64,000 nt of DNA from Cyprinodon diabolis (lineage: Eukaryota; Chordata; Actinopteri; Cyprinodontiformes; Cyprinodontidae), in NCBI GenBank assembly GCA_030533445.1, contig CM060082.1, positions 40,101,317-40,165,316 of the forward strand, read 5' to 3'. Of this stretch, positions 48,701 through 59,245 are shown piece by piece; position 1 is the first letter of the stretch, and each line of letters opens with the position of its first letter. Both the position numbers and the translations under genes were made by a program. Below the pieces are notes generated by a model. The model did not search any database. It was not told where the DNA came from and was given only the letters and a program-made list of their open reading frames with translations.

Positions 48701-48890
48701 GTGCATTTGCAGGAATGCTTTTTAATGTACACTGTCCCTGTCAAATAAATAAATAAATTTAATTACAATTTCTTGGATATAAAACTTAATTCTTACTCAT
48801 ATAATTTTGTTTTGTTTTTTAACATTCTAAAACTGTTTCTGCTGCAAAAATGTAATTTAGAAAATATATTATTATACTTCGAGCTAGGAG
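45741..48890. other. armc4 intron, no feature recognised
   Basis: About 3.1 kb. The armc4 linker exons expected between 42.9 and 55.4 kb were looked for here and not found. Short frames have no family resemblance. Confidence 0.5.
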
Positions 48891-49599
48891 TGTCATGATT
48901 GATCTTGGGATTAAACCCAAATGCAGAACACCGCTGGAGACAGATAAAAAGTTCAACAGATTTATTTAAAGGTTTTCACAACAATGACATGACTGGATTC
49001 AGGAACTGGAACGGGCAGGATTCTCTGGCGTCTGCAGAGACGGATAGATTGGTTAGCCAGGTTAACAGAAGATTTGTTGAGTTTCTGATGTTTCTTAGAA
49101 TACCTGAAGGGGTCCAGGTTTTCTTGTCTGAGAGAGGGAACCGGTTGGGTCCAGAGACTGTTGGTTAAACAGAGTGCTCAGCAGCAGCAGCGTCTAGCTT
49201 CTGACTTTGAAAGGCAGACCTTGATCAGAGTTTCCAGCTCTTCTCTGAGAGCAGCAGGAGGAATCCAGACTGGAATCTTCAGGTTTGGCTCACCAGGGCT
49301 GGAAGGCAGGTTAAGCTCATCCAGAGCTTCAGACTTGAGACAGTGAGCAAAGACAGAGGTGGATTAGAATCAGTTTCTCACTTGAGATGACTAAGATTCT
49401 TTCTGGTAACAGAGGCTCAGGTTGCTAACCAAACTAAGGTCAACACACAACACGCGGCGTCGAAGGAAGGTCTGGCAGCTGCTTATAAAGGCAGGTCTGC
49501 TGATGAGCTGATGAACGTCAGCTGTGCTGGAGGGCTCCAGCCCAGGAGATCCACAGCGCACCCTGCTGGAGACAGGTGGCAGATCTCCAGATCCCAACA
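48891..49599 (-). mobile_element. Solo LTR, copy B, 709 bp
   Basis: It begins TGTCATGATTGATC and ends CAGATCCCAACA, with perfect 5-bp flanking repeats AGGAG (48886-48890 and 49600-49604). It shares ends and interior blocks (GCAGAACACC.C.GGAGAC, GGAGGGCTCCAGCCCAGGAG) with copies A and E. Minus orientation; no internal retroelement genes adjacent. Confidence 0.87.
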
Positions 49600-49715
49600 A
49601 GGAGTGGGATTTTTATCAGGAAGAATTTTATTTGAGTGATCTACAAATGGAACAACAGAGAGGAGAGTACTTTTAATAAATGTAAAAACGGCCTGCCACT
49701 TCATATATACTTACT

Positions 49716-50045
49716 GAGGCGACAGTGGCGTTGGACGTAGGAGTTTGCCCTGAAATTGAAGGATTGACGGTTCAAGCCCTGACTCCAACTTTCAGTGTCG
49801 TGTCCTTAGGCAAGAAACTTCACCTGCACCATCTACTGATGGTGGTCAGAGGGCCCGGTGGCGCCAGTGTACGGCAGCCCCGCTTCTGTCAGTGAGCCCC
49901 AGGGCAGCTGTGGCTACAATGTAGCTTGCCACCATCAGTGTGTGAGTGTGTGTGTGAAGGGGTGAACGAATGTAGTGTAAAGTGCTTTGGTCATGTCTCC
50001 TGACTTGAATAAAGGCGCAATATAAGCACATGCCATTTACCATTT
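49716..50045 (+). mobile_element. tRNA-derived SINE
   Basis: It starts GAGGCGACAGTGGCGTTGG (box-A-like) with GGTTCAAGCCC (box B) about 50 bp later. A core with GTGTGTGAGTGTGTGTGTGAA follows, then a tail TAAAGTGCTTTGG..AATAAAGGCGCAATATAAGC..CCATTTACCATTTAC typical of fish SINEs. A short TACTTAC/TTACTTAC match at both ends may be the target duplication. Confidence 0.7.
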
Positions 50046-50162
50046 ACTTACGCATTAACTCAAGCAACTATCTTCTCCCTCGCAAACTTCCTCTCCTTTG
50101 CAGTTGTAGTGCTGTTTTCTGTCTTTTAAACATTCTCCATTTTTTTTATTTCATTAAAATCT

Positions 50163-50420
50163 CTATGCTGATGAAGATTCGCAGTCATCCAGGTCATAGT
50201 CATTCCATAAAAGTTAAAAAAATATCCACTGGACTTGGTTTCCAAGATTTGAAGACGTTTCGCCACCTCTCCAGGAAGCTTTCTCAATTCAAATGTCTGG
50301 GTTCGCAGTGAGTTTGAGTCCTATATAGACAAGGCCTTGTATCGCTTGGAAACATGGAAATGGTGTAATATCTGAAACCTGCCTATGATTGTTAAGGGTC
50401 GGTCGTTAAGGAGGTATTAT
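50163..50420 (+). mobile_element. Penelope-like element 3' fragment
   Basis: It begins GATGAAGATTCGCAGTCATCCAGGTCATAGTCATTCCA and continues CCACTGGACTTGGTTTCCAA..TTCGCCACCTCTCCAGGAAGCTTTCTCAATTC. This matches the end of the copy at 40330-42100 and is in the same orientation as it. Confidence 0.7.
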
Positions 50421-51048
50421 TCACCGGCTGGAGCAGGTAGGTGCTTCGTTCCTCTGTGATGGGGTGGGGGGTGTGGTGATATTTTGGCCTTCTCTTCCTG
50501 TGCTGCTCTAAAAACCCTTCAAATCATTCTGCCTGCTACTAGTTTCAAAACAGTTGTATTTTATCAATTCAATTTATCAATTTTATCAATCTTTAAAAAT
50601 CAAGACAAGTGGGTATTTTTTAGCTACTTAGATCCTTTGAACTGTAGCCAGTTTCTTCTCCAATGTGTCCACTTATCAAAAGCACCAGCTGCAGCAGCTC
50701 AGTTCTTTCGACATCTATTTATCAGCCAGAGACCAGATGTGATCAATCCGTTTTAAAGAGCTTCCCTTGGTAATCGGGCAGACAGGGTTTCCAGGCAGAG
50801 AAGTCTTTCTGAACTCAAACCACTGAGCCATCAGGAATATCTGCTCTGATGTTCAGAAAACATCAAATCATCTCTTCAGAACAAGTGAATGCTGGCAGGT
50901 AGCTGAGCAGATGTGCTGAGCGCTTGACATCCCTCTGCTCCAAAGCTCATCTGCAGTAACAGAGGGATCACTGCTTAGCTCTGTTCAAACTAGTGGGCCC
51001 ATATTTAAAGGCCACTTCTTCAAACCAGTGATCCCTTACCCACATATA

Positions 51049-52263
51049 CACTCACCGGCCACTTTATTAGGTACCTCATGCTAGTAACGGGTTTGACCCG
51101 CTGTTGCCTTCAGAACTGCCTCAATTCTTCGTGGCATAGATTCAACAAGGTGCTGGAAGCATTCCTCAGGGAGTTTGGTCCATATTGACATAATGGCATC
51201 ACACAGTTGCCGCAGATTTGTTGGCTGCACATCCATGATGGGAATCTCCCGTTCCACCACATCCCAAAGATGCTCTATTGGATTGAGATCTGGTGACTGT
51301 GGAGGACATTTGAGTACAGTGAACTCATTGTCATGTTCAAGAAACCAGTCTGAGATGATTCCAGCTTTATGACATGGCGCATTATCCTGCTGAAAGTAGC
51401 CATCAGAAGTTGGGTACATTGTGATCATAAAGGGATGGACATGGTCAGCAACAATACTCAGGTAGGCTGTGGCGTTTCAACGATGCTCAATTGGTACCAA
51501 GGGGCCCAAAGAGTGCCAAGAAAATATTCCCCACACCATGACACCACCACCACCAGCCTGAACCGTTGATACAAGGCAGGATGGATCCATGCTTTCATGT
51601 TGTAGACGCCAAATTCTGACCCTACCATCCGAATGTCGCAGCAGAAATCGAGACTCATCAGACCAGGCAACGTTTTTCCAATCTTCTATTGTCCAATTTC
51701 GATGAGCTTGTGCAAATTGCAGCCTCAGTTTCCTGTTCTTAGCTGAAAGGAGTGGCACCCGGTGTGGTCTTCTGCAGCCCATCTGCCTCAAAGTTCGACG
51801 TACTGTGTGTTCAGAGATGCTCTTCTGCCCACTTTGGTTGTAACGGGTGGTTATTTGAGTCACTGTTGCCCTTCTATCAGCTCGAACCAGTCTGGCCATT
51901 CCCCTCTGACCTCTGGCATCAACAAGGCATTTCCGCCCACAGAACTGCCGCTCACTGGATGTTTTTTCTTTTTCGGACCATTCTCTGTAAACCCTAGAGA
52001 TGGTTGTGCGTGAAAATCCCAGTAGATCAGCAGTTTCTGAAATACTCAGACCAGCCCTTCTGGCACCAACAATCATGCCACGTTCAAAGTCACTCAAATC
52101 CCCTTTCTTCCCCATACTGATGCTCGGTTTGAACTGCAGGAGATTGTCTTGACCATGTCTACATGTCTAAATGCACTGAGTTGCCGCCATGTGATTGGCT
52201 ACTTAAAAATTAAGTGTTAACTAGCAGTTGGACGGGTGTACCTCATAAAGTGGCCGGTTAGTG
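51049..52263 (-). mobile_element. Second Tc1-like transposon, inactivated by one stop
   Basis: The left end CACTCACCGGCCACTTTATTAGGTAC and the reverse complement of the right end CACTAACCGGCCACTTTATGAGGTAC are short inverted repeats, with TA on both sides (51047-51048 and 52264-52265). About 1215 bp. The ends and coding sequence differ from the element at 23965-25576, so it is a different lineage. Confidence 0.88.
51081..52115 (-). pseudogene. Tc1-type transposase with a premature stop
   Basis: One frame runs from MGKKGDLSDFERGMIVGARR (ATG at 52115) to the end at 51081, broken only by TGA at 51479-51477 (codon 213). Present are the helix-turn-helix (ISETADLLGFSRTTISRVYR), the first catalytic Asp (AWSDESRF), the second (FQQDNAPCH) and Glu in SPDLNPIEHLWD. 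Without the stop it would be about 344 residues, normal for Tc1. The stop falls between the first and second catalytic Asp. Confidence 0.88.
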
Positions 52264-53039
52264 TAGTCAGTACAGCAAGGTTCCTCCATCCCTGACATGT
52301 CTCATATTCCTTCCTGTGGTACAGAGCTCGTTGTACTCTCTCCCACTCATGCACATCATTTTGCTGGTGCTCCTCAGACTTCAGTGGTCGGCCTTGCTCC
52401 TCTCCACCAACCAGATCCGCACCATGGACCCCCTGTGCTGACGGAGGTTCTGGTTCTACGAGAACCTGATGGTGAGAAGAAAAAGACAGAGGCTGAAAGG
52501 TGAGGAAAAAGATTGTCTTTCCCAAAAAACAGTCAATCTTGAAGACATAAATCTGTCAGTAAAACTCTCCAAATCCCGCTTATTAAACCCAAATGGTGGC
52601 TTTGGTTTCTGCTTCTAGTGGAGATGTGTTCTGAATATTCTCCCAGCAGCATCAGAGATGTGTCTGCTTTCATTGTTGGACCCAGAGGATATTAATGTAT
52701 AATAAAGTGTTGTCATGTCAGTCCAAGAAGAGGCAAATGAAAACAACAGACCAGTTTTAGAGGCAAATGAAAACCGCTAAACTCCCATAAGATCTGCAGG
52801 GCTGCATCAGAACCAGTTCTTTACTGAGGAACTGGAAGAAAAGAACACGTTCCCCAAGCTTTCCACAGCAGAGATTCTCCTTCGTCATGGGCTGAACCAC
52901 ATCCAAACATTTCATGATCCTCAGAGTTCAGCTAAAACCTCCCAGCTGGGCTCAGACTGAGGAACAGCTTTGTGTTGCTGTTCCTCAGGAAGGATTCTGG
53001 TTCGGGAGAATCTGAAGCTGCTAATATCAAACTCTACAT

Positions 53040-53254
53040 CAGGGGTGCTCAAGTCCAGTCCTCAAGAGCTACCATCCTGTAACTTTTAGATGCATCTCTT
53101 CTCTATCACACCTGAATCAAAAGGCTCAATCCCCTCATTTAGCTCAGCAGAGGCATGGTAATGAGCCACTCATTTGATTCAGGTGTGTTAAAAATGGGGT
53201 GCATCAAAAAGTTGCAGGATAGTAGCTCTTGAGGACTGGACTTTAGCACCCCTG
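53040..53254. mobile_element. hAT-type miniature element, 215 bp, perfect 8-bp duplication
   Basis: The ends CAGGGGTGCTCAAGTCCAGTCC and the inverse GGACTGGACTTTAGCACCCCTG, with CTCTACAT octamers on both sides (53032-53039 and 53255-53262). The whole element is a fold-back with arms of about 90 bp. Noncoding. Confidence 0.88.
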
Positions 53255-53262
53255 CTCTACAT

Positions 53263-55372
53263 TATATAGAAAAAACCCAGTAAGACCAGTATGAATGAGG
53301 AGCAGGACCCAGTTTAATCTCAGGCAGCTGCTTCTGCTGCAGCAGCTCAGCCTTTGATTGGCTGTTAGGGCTCCACATGGTTAAGGCAGGAAAAGAATGA
53401 AGGTGTTTGTCTGCAGGTTTTATTCAACATTGTTGTTCCAAAGACGAGTTTTTCCTTCAACACAAAGTGACCCGCTACTGGAAACATACCAGTCAGTCTA
53501 GCCAACCACAGACTAACAGGCAGATTTTATGAGGCTGATCAAGTTTTGGGGATTCTCCTCTATGTGAAATAGAGAAAGTCCATGTGTTTGCTGAAGGGAA
53601 CACTTCCTAGGATGTTATAGATGCCTTTAAAACATTGGAGGTGAGAGTGATGTTAGAGCTCTGATCACTGCAAGCTATTTCATCAGTAGGTGTCCTAACT
53701 TCCTGTCTGGGATCATCTGCTCCAGCTCCACTGGTTCAACTTTAACAACAAGCAGACATGCTTGGAGATCAGCTGTTAGTGTCTCTGGCTGCTGCTTTCT
53801 GCCTCTCAGCTTCCTGCTTTACCATCAGGGCAGCGAGCTGCAATGATGCAGCATGTTGTTGGGTTCTGAAACCAGAACCTGAGCAGAGCCGGTCCAGAAG
53901 AACCTCTGTGGTTCCTAAATATCTCCTTCAGATGATTCCTGCTGCAAAATTTTACCGGAACCATCAGCAAACCAAAGCGTTCCAATGTTCTGCAGAGATT
54001 CAGAATAAACTAACAGGTCGGTGTGAGCTGCACATATCAAAGCAGTGAAGGAATCTGAGGGGAAAAGATCCAGACAATGAGTTGTGGCCCACATACTCCT
54101 TCACAGCCAGTTTTACTGCAGCTGTCCATCATTTTGTCCTGCTTCAGACTTTAAGCCTTACTCTTCACACAGCAATCATTAAACATTAAAGGCTGAATGG
54201 GTTTTTGGTCCTGGTTGAGTCTGGTGCTGATCATTGGTTTATTGAAGTCTTTACTAAACTCAGAGTTACTTATGACAGCACCTTCACATCTGTCAGCAGC
54301 TGGAAGGAGCTGGACTGAGCAGCAACAGCTAAATATAGGACACATGTGTTCAGCTCTCAGTTTAAGCCTGGAGGAACACCTCAGTTCTTTCTATTTAGAC
54401 AGACTTTGTTGTCATCTTTTAAACTCACAGAGTCCATTATTGAGGCGATTAGCTATGTTTTTAAATGACTTCAGCAAGAGAAAGAAACTAGTGGATGAAA
54501 CAGGCATGTTTCAGGGGCTGGGAATGAGAAACTGTGTGGGTGATGTTCTGGATTGAACTTCATTGTTATGGTGGTTGAATCATCTGTTCCACTCTACCTG
54601 TTTGTTGAAGTTCTCTGCAAAATGTGGAGATCTGCTCTTAAGAAGTGTTGCTAAATCTTCATAAAAATCGCTTTTTCTCTCATAGTGACACTCATCTCTT
54701 TCCTGTTTGAAGCCCTGTGGTAAAACATGCAACAAAACATGATCATCATCTCATAAAGTAGTGATGCAACCAATCAAACAGCTGGAGGTGGAAATGAGCT
54801 AAACTGATCTGCTGATCAACTCTGATCAGAGATCAGCAACTCAAAGGTTTTTTTTATCCCTGTTTAACAAAAGCCTTAGAACTGAAAATTCCTGCTTGTC
54901 TTGATCTGTAAATGAATCAACAAAGAAACCTGTTCTTTGCTTCACCTTTTGTTTCCTGCTCAGTGAAAGCCAGAAGCTTTACTGCAGAAATGGAGATCAT
55001 TTGGTAATCCTTTTATTTCCTGTGAGATTCTAAACTAAACATCTATATCGGAAAACATGCAGCAATTAGTTTCTCTTCTGACTCATTTGAATCTCAGAGC
55101 TCCAGGAAAACCATGAAATCTCCATCAGTCAGTGAAAGCCTCATGGATGCAGGTCCAAAATAAAGCTCTAATGCAGCTCACAGGTCGGCTAAAGAAGCCA
55201 AGGTTGAAAAGTTCAGACTCTCTGCAGGCAGCTTGAGAACGATTGGAAACCATTGAAACCAATTCAGTGTTTCTAAGACGCTCCTTCTTGAGGAGCATCA
55301 GTGTCACTTTCTTTGTTTGAAGCTTTAACTCCAACATTTTCCAGATAAATATTTCCTTTCTAGTCTTATCAC
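53263..55372. other. armc4 intron, no feature recognised
   Basis: About 2.1 kb. Frames of 96 and 119 codons here show no resemblance to ARMC4 or any other family. Confidence 0.5.
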
Positions 55373-55506
55373 ATTCAAAAAGACTCCAGCAGAGCTGCAG
55401 GTGATGAATAGTGTCTCAGTGTTACGTGGCTCAACAACAAGGTGACTCATCTCACCAAGTGTCTGTCTCCAAAGTGGAGCACGACCGTCATTTGGAAATT
55501 CAAAAT
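55373..55506 (-). pseudogene. armc4 (odad2), pseudogene: armc4 exon (N-terminal region)
   Basis: Acceptor CTTTCAG|ATTTTG and donor TTGAAT|GTGATAAG. It encodes DFEFPNDGRAPLWRQTLGEM and ETLFITCSSAGVFLN, close to ARMC4 (YEFSNGCRAPPWRQIRGEI, ETLCITCSAGGVFLN). It is open. An exon expected between this and the previous one (ending about TVLESIEYTS in mammals) was not found. Confidence 0.8.
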
Positions 55507-56094
55507 CTGAAAGAAAAAAGCCACAAAATAAAGCTGAGCTCAAAATGTCCCTTAGACCCTGCAGGCATCTTCAAGCAGACTTCATACTGAGGAGGTAAGG
55601 AGGATAGGGAGTCAGGAAGAAAACCAATGCTAATCACAGGTTTGGAAGCTTCTGCTGATAAAATAGAAGCCCTGAGGAAAAGAGCTCAAAACCATTATTC
55701 ACACTTTGACTTCTAATGGAAATCATCCAATAAGAAATTCAGCCACACAGCCACACTTAAAACTTAGTTTGGAGAGGATTTTAACTGAAGGTGTTGATGC
55801 TGCTAGAGAACAGAAGGACACAGAAGGCCTGAGCTGCTGCAGGCTTTGTTAGGACTTTAAGTTAGGCAACAACATCTGCAGACCAATAACTGGAAACTGG
55901 AATCTGACAGATACCTAACAACTTGTCTGAGTCAAAATGGAGAAAAACAAACACAGATCCGGTCAAAGATCCGGTCTGATCCAGTCAGGGTTCCTTCTTT
56001 CATCATGCTTTTTGTTTCTGTCAGAGCCAACCAAAGGTCACAGCAGATCAGTCTGATTTGATGTGAAGACGTGTCTAAGCAGAAAGAGAGGTAC

Positions 56095-56306
56095 CCACTC
56101 TGTTATTTCTCCAAGAAGCTTGTTGAGGATCTGTTTATCAATGTTTTGGAGCAAGTTGGACAGCTTGACTTTGACATCTAACTCCACAGCTGACTGGTCT
56201 TCCTCTGATGTGTCGGTGAGACTCAGAACCTCTGGAGGGGAATCTGTTCTCTCCAACTTAGAGATAAAGCTCCGACCAAAGATCTTAACCATTGGGTCTC
56301 TGTTTT
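56095..56306 (-). pseudogene. armc4 (odad2), pseudogene: armc4 exon (N-terminal region)
   Basis: Acceptor TGTTCCAG|AAAACAG and donor GAGTGG|GTACCT. It encodes NRDPMVKIFGRSFISKLE, then VKVKLSNLLQNIDKQILNKL, matching ARMC4 (NRDPIVKILG, KIAMLLKQLDLHLLN). It is open through its length. Confidence 0.8.
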
Positions 56307-56653
56307 CTGGAACAGAGCCAATCAGATTTACAGTCAAATACAGACAATAATCTGGATTATTTTATATGACCAATGGCCCTAAATCTTCTGGATGTGTTCA
56401 CACACATTATAGAAGTTAAGATTTCATCCCCTGAAGCTAGGAATCAGTTTTCCCTCATTTATCACGTTTTCTTTCTTCAGACAAATTCGGCCCATATTAT
56501 CATTTCTGATTGTGGAGCTTAAGTAAAAACCCATCAGAACTGGACGCTGGCAGAGTGGAAGCAGGAGCACAGAGAGATGAAATCAGAGGGTTCTAGAGGG
56601 AAGCTGGACAGATCAGGATGGAAACAGATCAGGGTGACCTTCATCACAGTTAC

Positions 56654-56811
56654 CTTCTAGACACGCTTGGACCTCCTGAAGCTTCCTAGCATCTGCCAGA
56701 TAGAGCAGTTTAGAGAGTTGGCTGAAGTTAGCAACAGAAACAGAAGGTGGGGAAAGCTGCAGCAGAGGCTGCCCCTCACTGTCTTTTACATGGGACTGGA
56801 AAGCTGAGTCC
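56654..56811 (-). pseudogene. armc4 (odad2), pseudogene: armc4 exon (N-terminal region)
   Basis: Acceptor CATGCAG|GGACTC and donor CTAGAAG|GTAACT. It encodes EGQPLLQLSPPSVSVANFSQ and LSKLLYLADARKLQEVQACL, matching the ARMC4 segment with GQPLLFLSVP and [20 protein letters not shown]. No lesion inside. It joins in phase to the next exon. Confidence 0.8.
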
Positions 56812-57393
56812 CTGCATGGGAAAGAAAAGCAAACACAACTAAAATCTGTCATTTGTTTAGTGGGAGATTTAAGAACAACTGAAATGTTGGAGATGAAGAG
56901 GCTAAAATGTAATTTAAATGCAGAATAGAAAGCCTTATCCTTCATCTAAACAATATTAAAACATGTTTAAAACGTCAAGGATGAATGCCTGACTTTCACC
57001 ATCTTTGTTTAGGCTGAATTTAGAGCCGACATACAGGCTGCAAAAGTCCACTAATGTGTCTTTACTGGCCTGATGAACGACAATGACTAAAAGAGCTAAA
57101 ACAGCCTCAAATGTCCACAGTGAGCCAGAGCTTGGAGGGGAGTGTGTATTTATGCTGTAGTATTTCTCCACTGCAAAGCTGTGAGGTTCTAGATCAATCA
57201 CTCACTAAAAGCAGAGTAGAAGATCTGATGGAAGAAACTGGAACATCCTCTGTCTCCCTGAAGCTGAAAACCAATTGCTGCCTACAGCTGTGAGCTCAGC
57301 CGAGGCTAAATCCCTTTCTGAGACAGTGTTGACAGCTGAACTCACTCAGACCCAGAATAATAAGAGAAGCAGCCAGCTCATCATTAGACCAAC

Positions 57394-57604
57394 CGATGTC
57401 AAAGCCCGTTTGGAAATCAGACGCCACTAAAGTGGACTTCCACTGAAGCGGCACCTCAAACACATGCTCTGCCTCCTGTGGGTACTTGGAGCCAAACTTC
57501 TCCACAAAGTCCAGGATTTCCTTCAACAAGGACTCATTCAGTGGAGTGGACTCCAGTTTGTCCCTGCTGGAGCTGGAATTGCTCCACTGGGCCAACGTGG
57601 TCAC
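57394..57604 (-). pseudogene. armc4 (odad2), pseudogene: armc4 exon, N-terminus
   Basis: The minus-strand translation has LAQW near the start, then STPLNESLLKEILDFVEKF and KYPQEAEHVFEVPLQWKSTL, matching the ARMC4 N-terminus. The expected start codon reads GTG, and no in-frame ATG lies upstream before a stop. The obvious donor GACATCG|GTTGGT leaves the next exon out of phase, so either this splice is wrong or there is one more lesion. Confidence 0.75.
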
Positions 57605-58104
57605 TGTTAGTCACATATGGCCTCCTGAGAAGTCCAAAAACAAAACAAACTGGAATAAAAACTCAACAAAATGTCACTTCAGTTTAGCATTGGTGAAAAA
57701 AACTGATCCTGAAGCAAAAACTTCTAGCTGAGAAGCTGCTGTCTGAGGACCAAAAGGAAAACACTGCTGAGCATAAAATAAATATCAGAGTGAGCTGTCT
57801 GTCAGCAAATACAATCTCTGTCAGCTGGTCAAATCCAATGAGCGCATGTGAGCTGCAGGGAGGAACGTTAGAGAGCAGGCTAGCAGCAACACACCGCTGA
57901 GGATTTAACACAGAAAGAAAACAGCTGGAGAGAAACTATCAATGAACAACAAACTAAATCACTTTGCTGGAGGCAGTCTGGACACAACAAACGATACAAA
58001 CTGTTTCTATTCCCCGAAAAAAACGGTTTACATTCATACAAGAGGAACATTACCGAATCTAAACAAGTTTCCTCTGTAGAATCAACTGGTAGAAGTTGAC
58101 CCAT
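57605..58104. other. 5' side of armc4
   Basis: The sequence immediately upstream of the recognised first armc4 exon. A promoter would be expected here, but no CpG-rich zone or TATA-like start was distinguished. Confidence 0.35.
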
Positions 58105-59245
58105 TATGATAGACCCCAAGATACTTAAACTCCTCCGCTAGGGGCAGTACATCCTCCCCAACCCGGAGAACGCACTCTACCCTTTTCCTGCTCAAGACCA
58201 TGGTCTTGGATTTTGAGGCACTGATCCTCATCCCACCGGCTTCAAACTCAGCTGTGAACCGTTTCAGTGAGAGCTGTAGATCCATCCCTGATGAAGCCAA
58301 TAGAACCACATCATCTGCAATTACAGAGATTTGATCCTACAGCCACCAAAATGAATCCCCTTCACACCTTGGCTGCGCCTGGAAATGCTGTCCATAAAAG
58401 TTATGAGCAGAATCGGTGACAAAGGGCAACCTTGGCGGGATCCTCATCGAAAGGAGTCCAACTTACCACCGGCAATACGGCCCAGACTCTGACAACAGTT
58501 ATACAGAGACCTAACACCCCTCATTAAAGGGCCTGGTACTCCATACTCCCGGAGTACCCCCCACAGGATCCCCTGAAAGATACAGTCAAATGCCTTCTCC
58601 AGATCCACAAAACAAATGTAGACCGGTTGGGCAAACTCCCATGCACCCTTCAGGATCCTGCTGAGGGTATAGAGCCGATTCCAGTGTTCCATTGCCACGA
58701 CGAAAACCACACAGCTCCTCCTGAATCCGAGATCCGACTAACCGACTGACCCTCCTTTCCAGAACCCCAGCAATTGAGAGGAATCACACTCTTAAGGGAG
58801 GCTTAAGTGTGTGATTCCTATGTAGTTGGAACACACCCTCTAATCCCGTTTTTTAAATAGGGGGACCAACACCTCAGTCTGCTAATCCAGGGGAACTGCC
58901 TCTAATGTCCACAAAATGTTGCAGATTGGCATTAACCACAGCAAAACAACATTGAGCGCCTTAAGGTACTCAGGGAGAATCTCATCCCCCCCGGGGCCTT
59001 GCCACTAAGGTGCTTTTTAACCACCTCAATGACCTCAGTACCAGAGATCGGACAACCTGACCCAGAGGCCCCATGCTCTGCTTCCTCAATGGGAGACATG
59101 TTGATGGGATTAAGGAGGTCTTCGAAGTACTCCGCCCACCGACATGTGATGCCCCGAGTCGAGGTCAGCAGCACACCACCCTTACTATAAATAGTGTTGG
59201 TACTGCACAGCTTCCCCCTGCCAAGACGTCGGATTGTGGAACAGA
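58105..59245 (-). mobile_element. LINE reverse transcriptase fragment, decayed
   Basis: The minus strand encodes, in order: GITCRWAEYFEDLLNPINMS with VVKKHLSGKAPGG (linker); LYTLSRILKGAWEFAQPVYI, CFVDLEKAFD (RT), GILWGVLREYGVPGPLMRGV; and MRISASKSKTMVLSRKRVEC with EEFKYLGV. Frame changes separate the blocks and the catalytic YxDD segment is damaged. Both ends are truncated. It belongs to an abundant fish LINE family whose clade I do not assign. Confidence 0.75.

Noticed and set aside
52217..52525. 102-codon minus-strand frame, considered as the missing ARMC4 linker exon
   Set aside because: The composition (E, Q, H rich) would suit a linker, but no stretch matches ARMC4 and the splice sites are not convincing. 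Left open rather than called.
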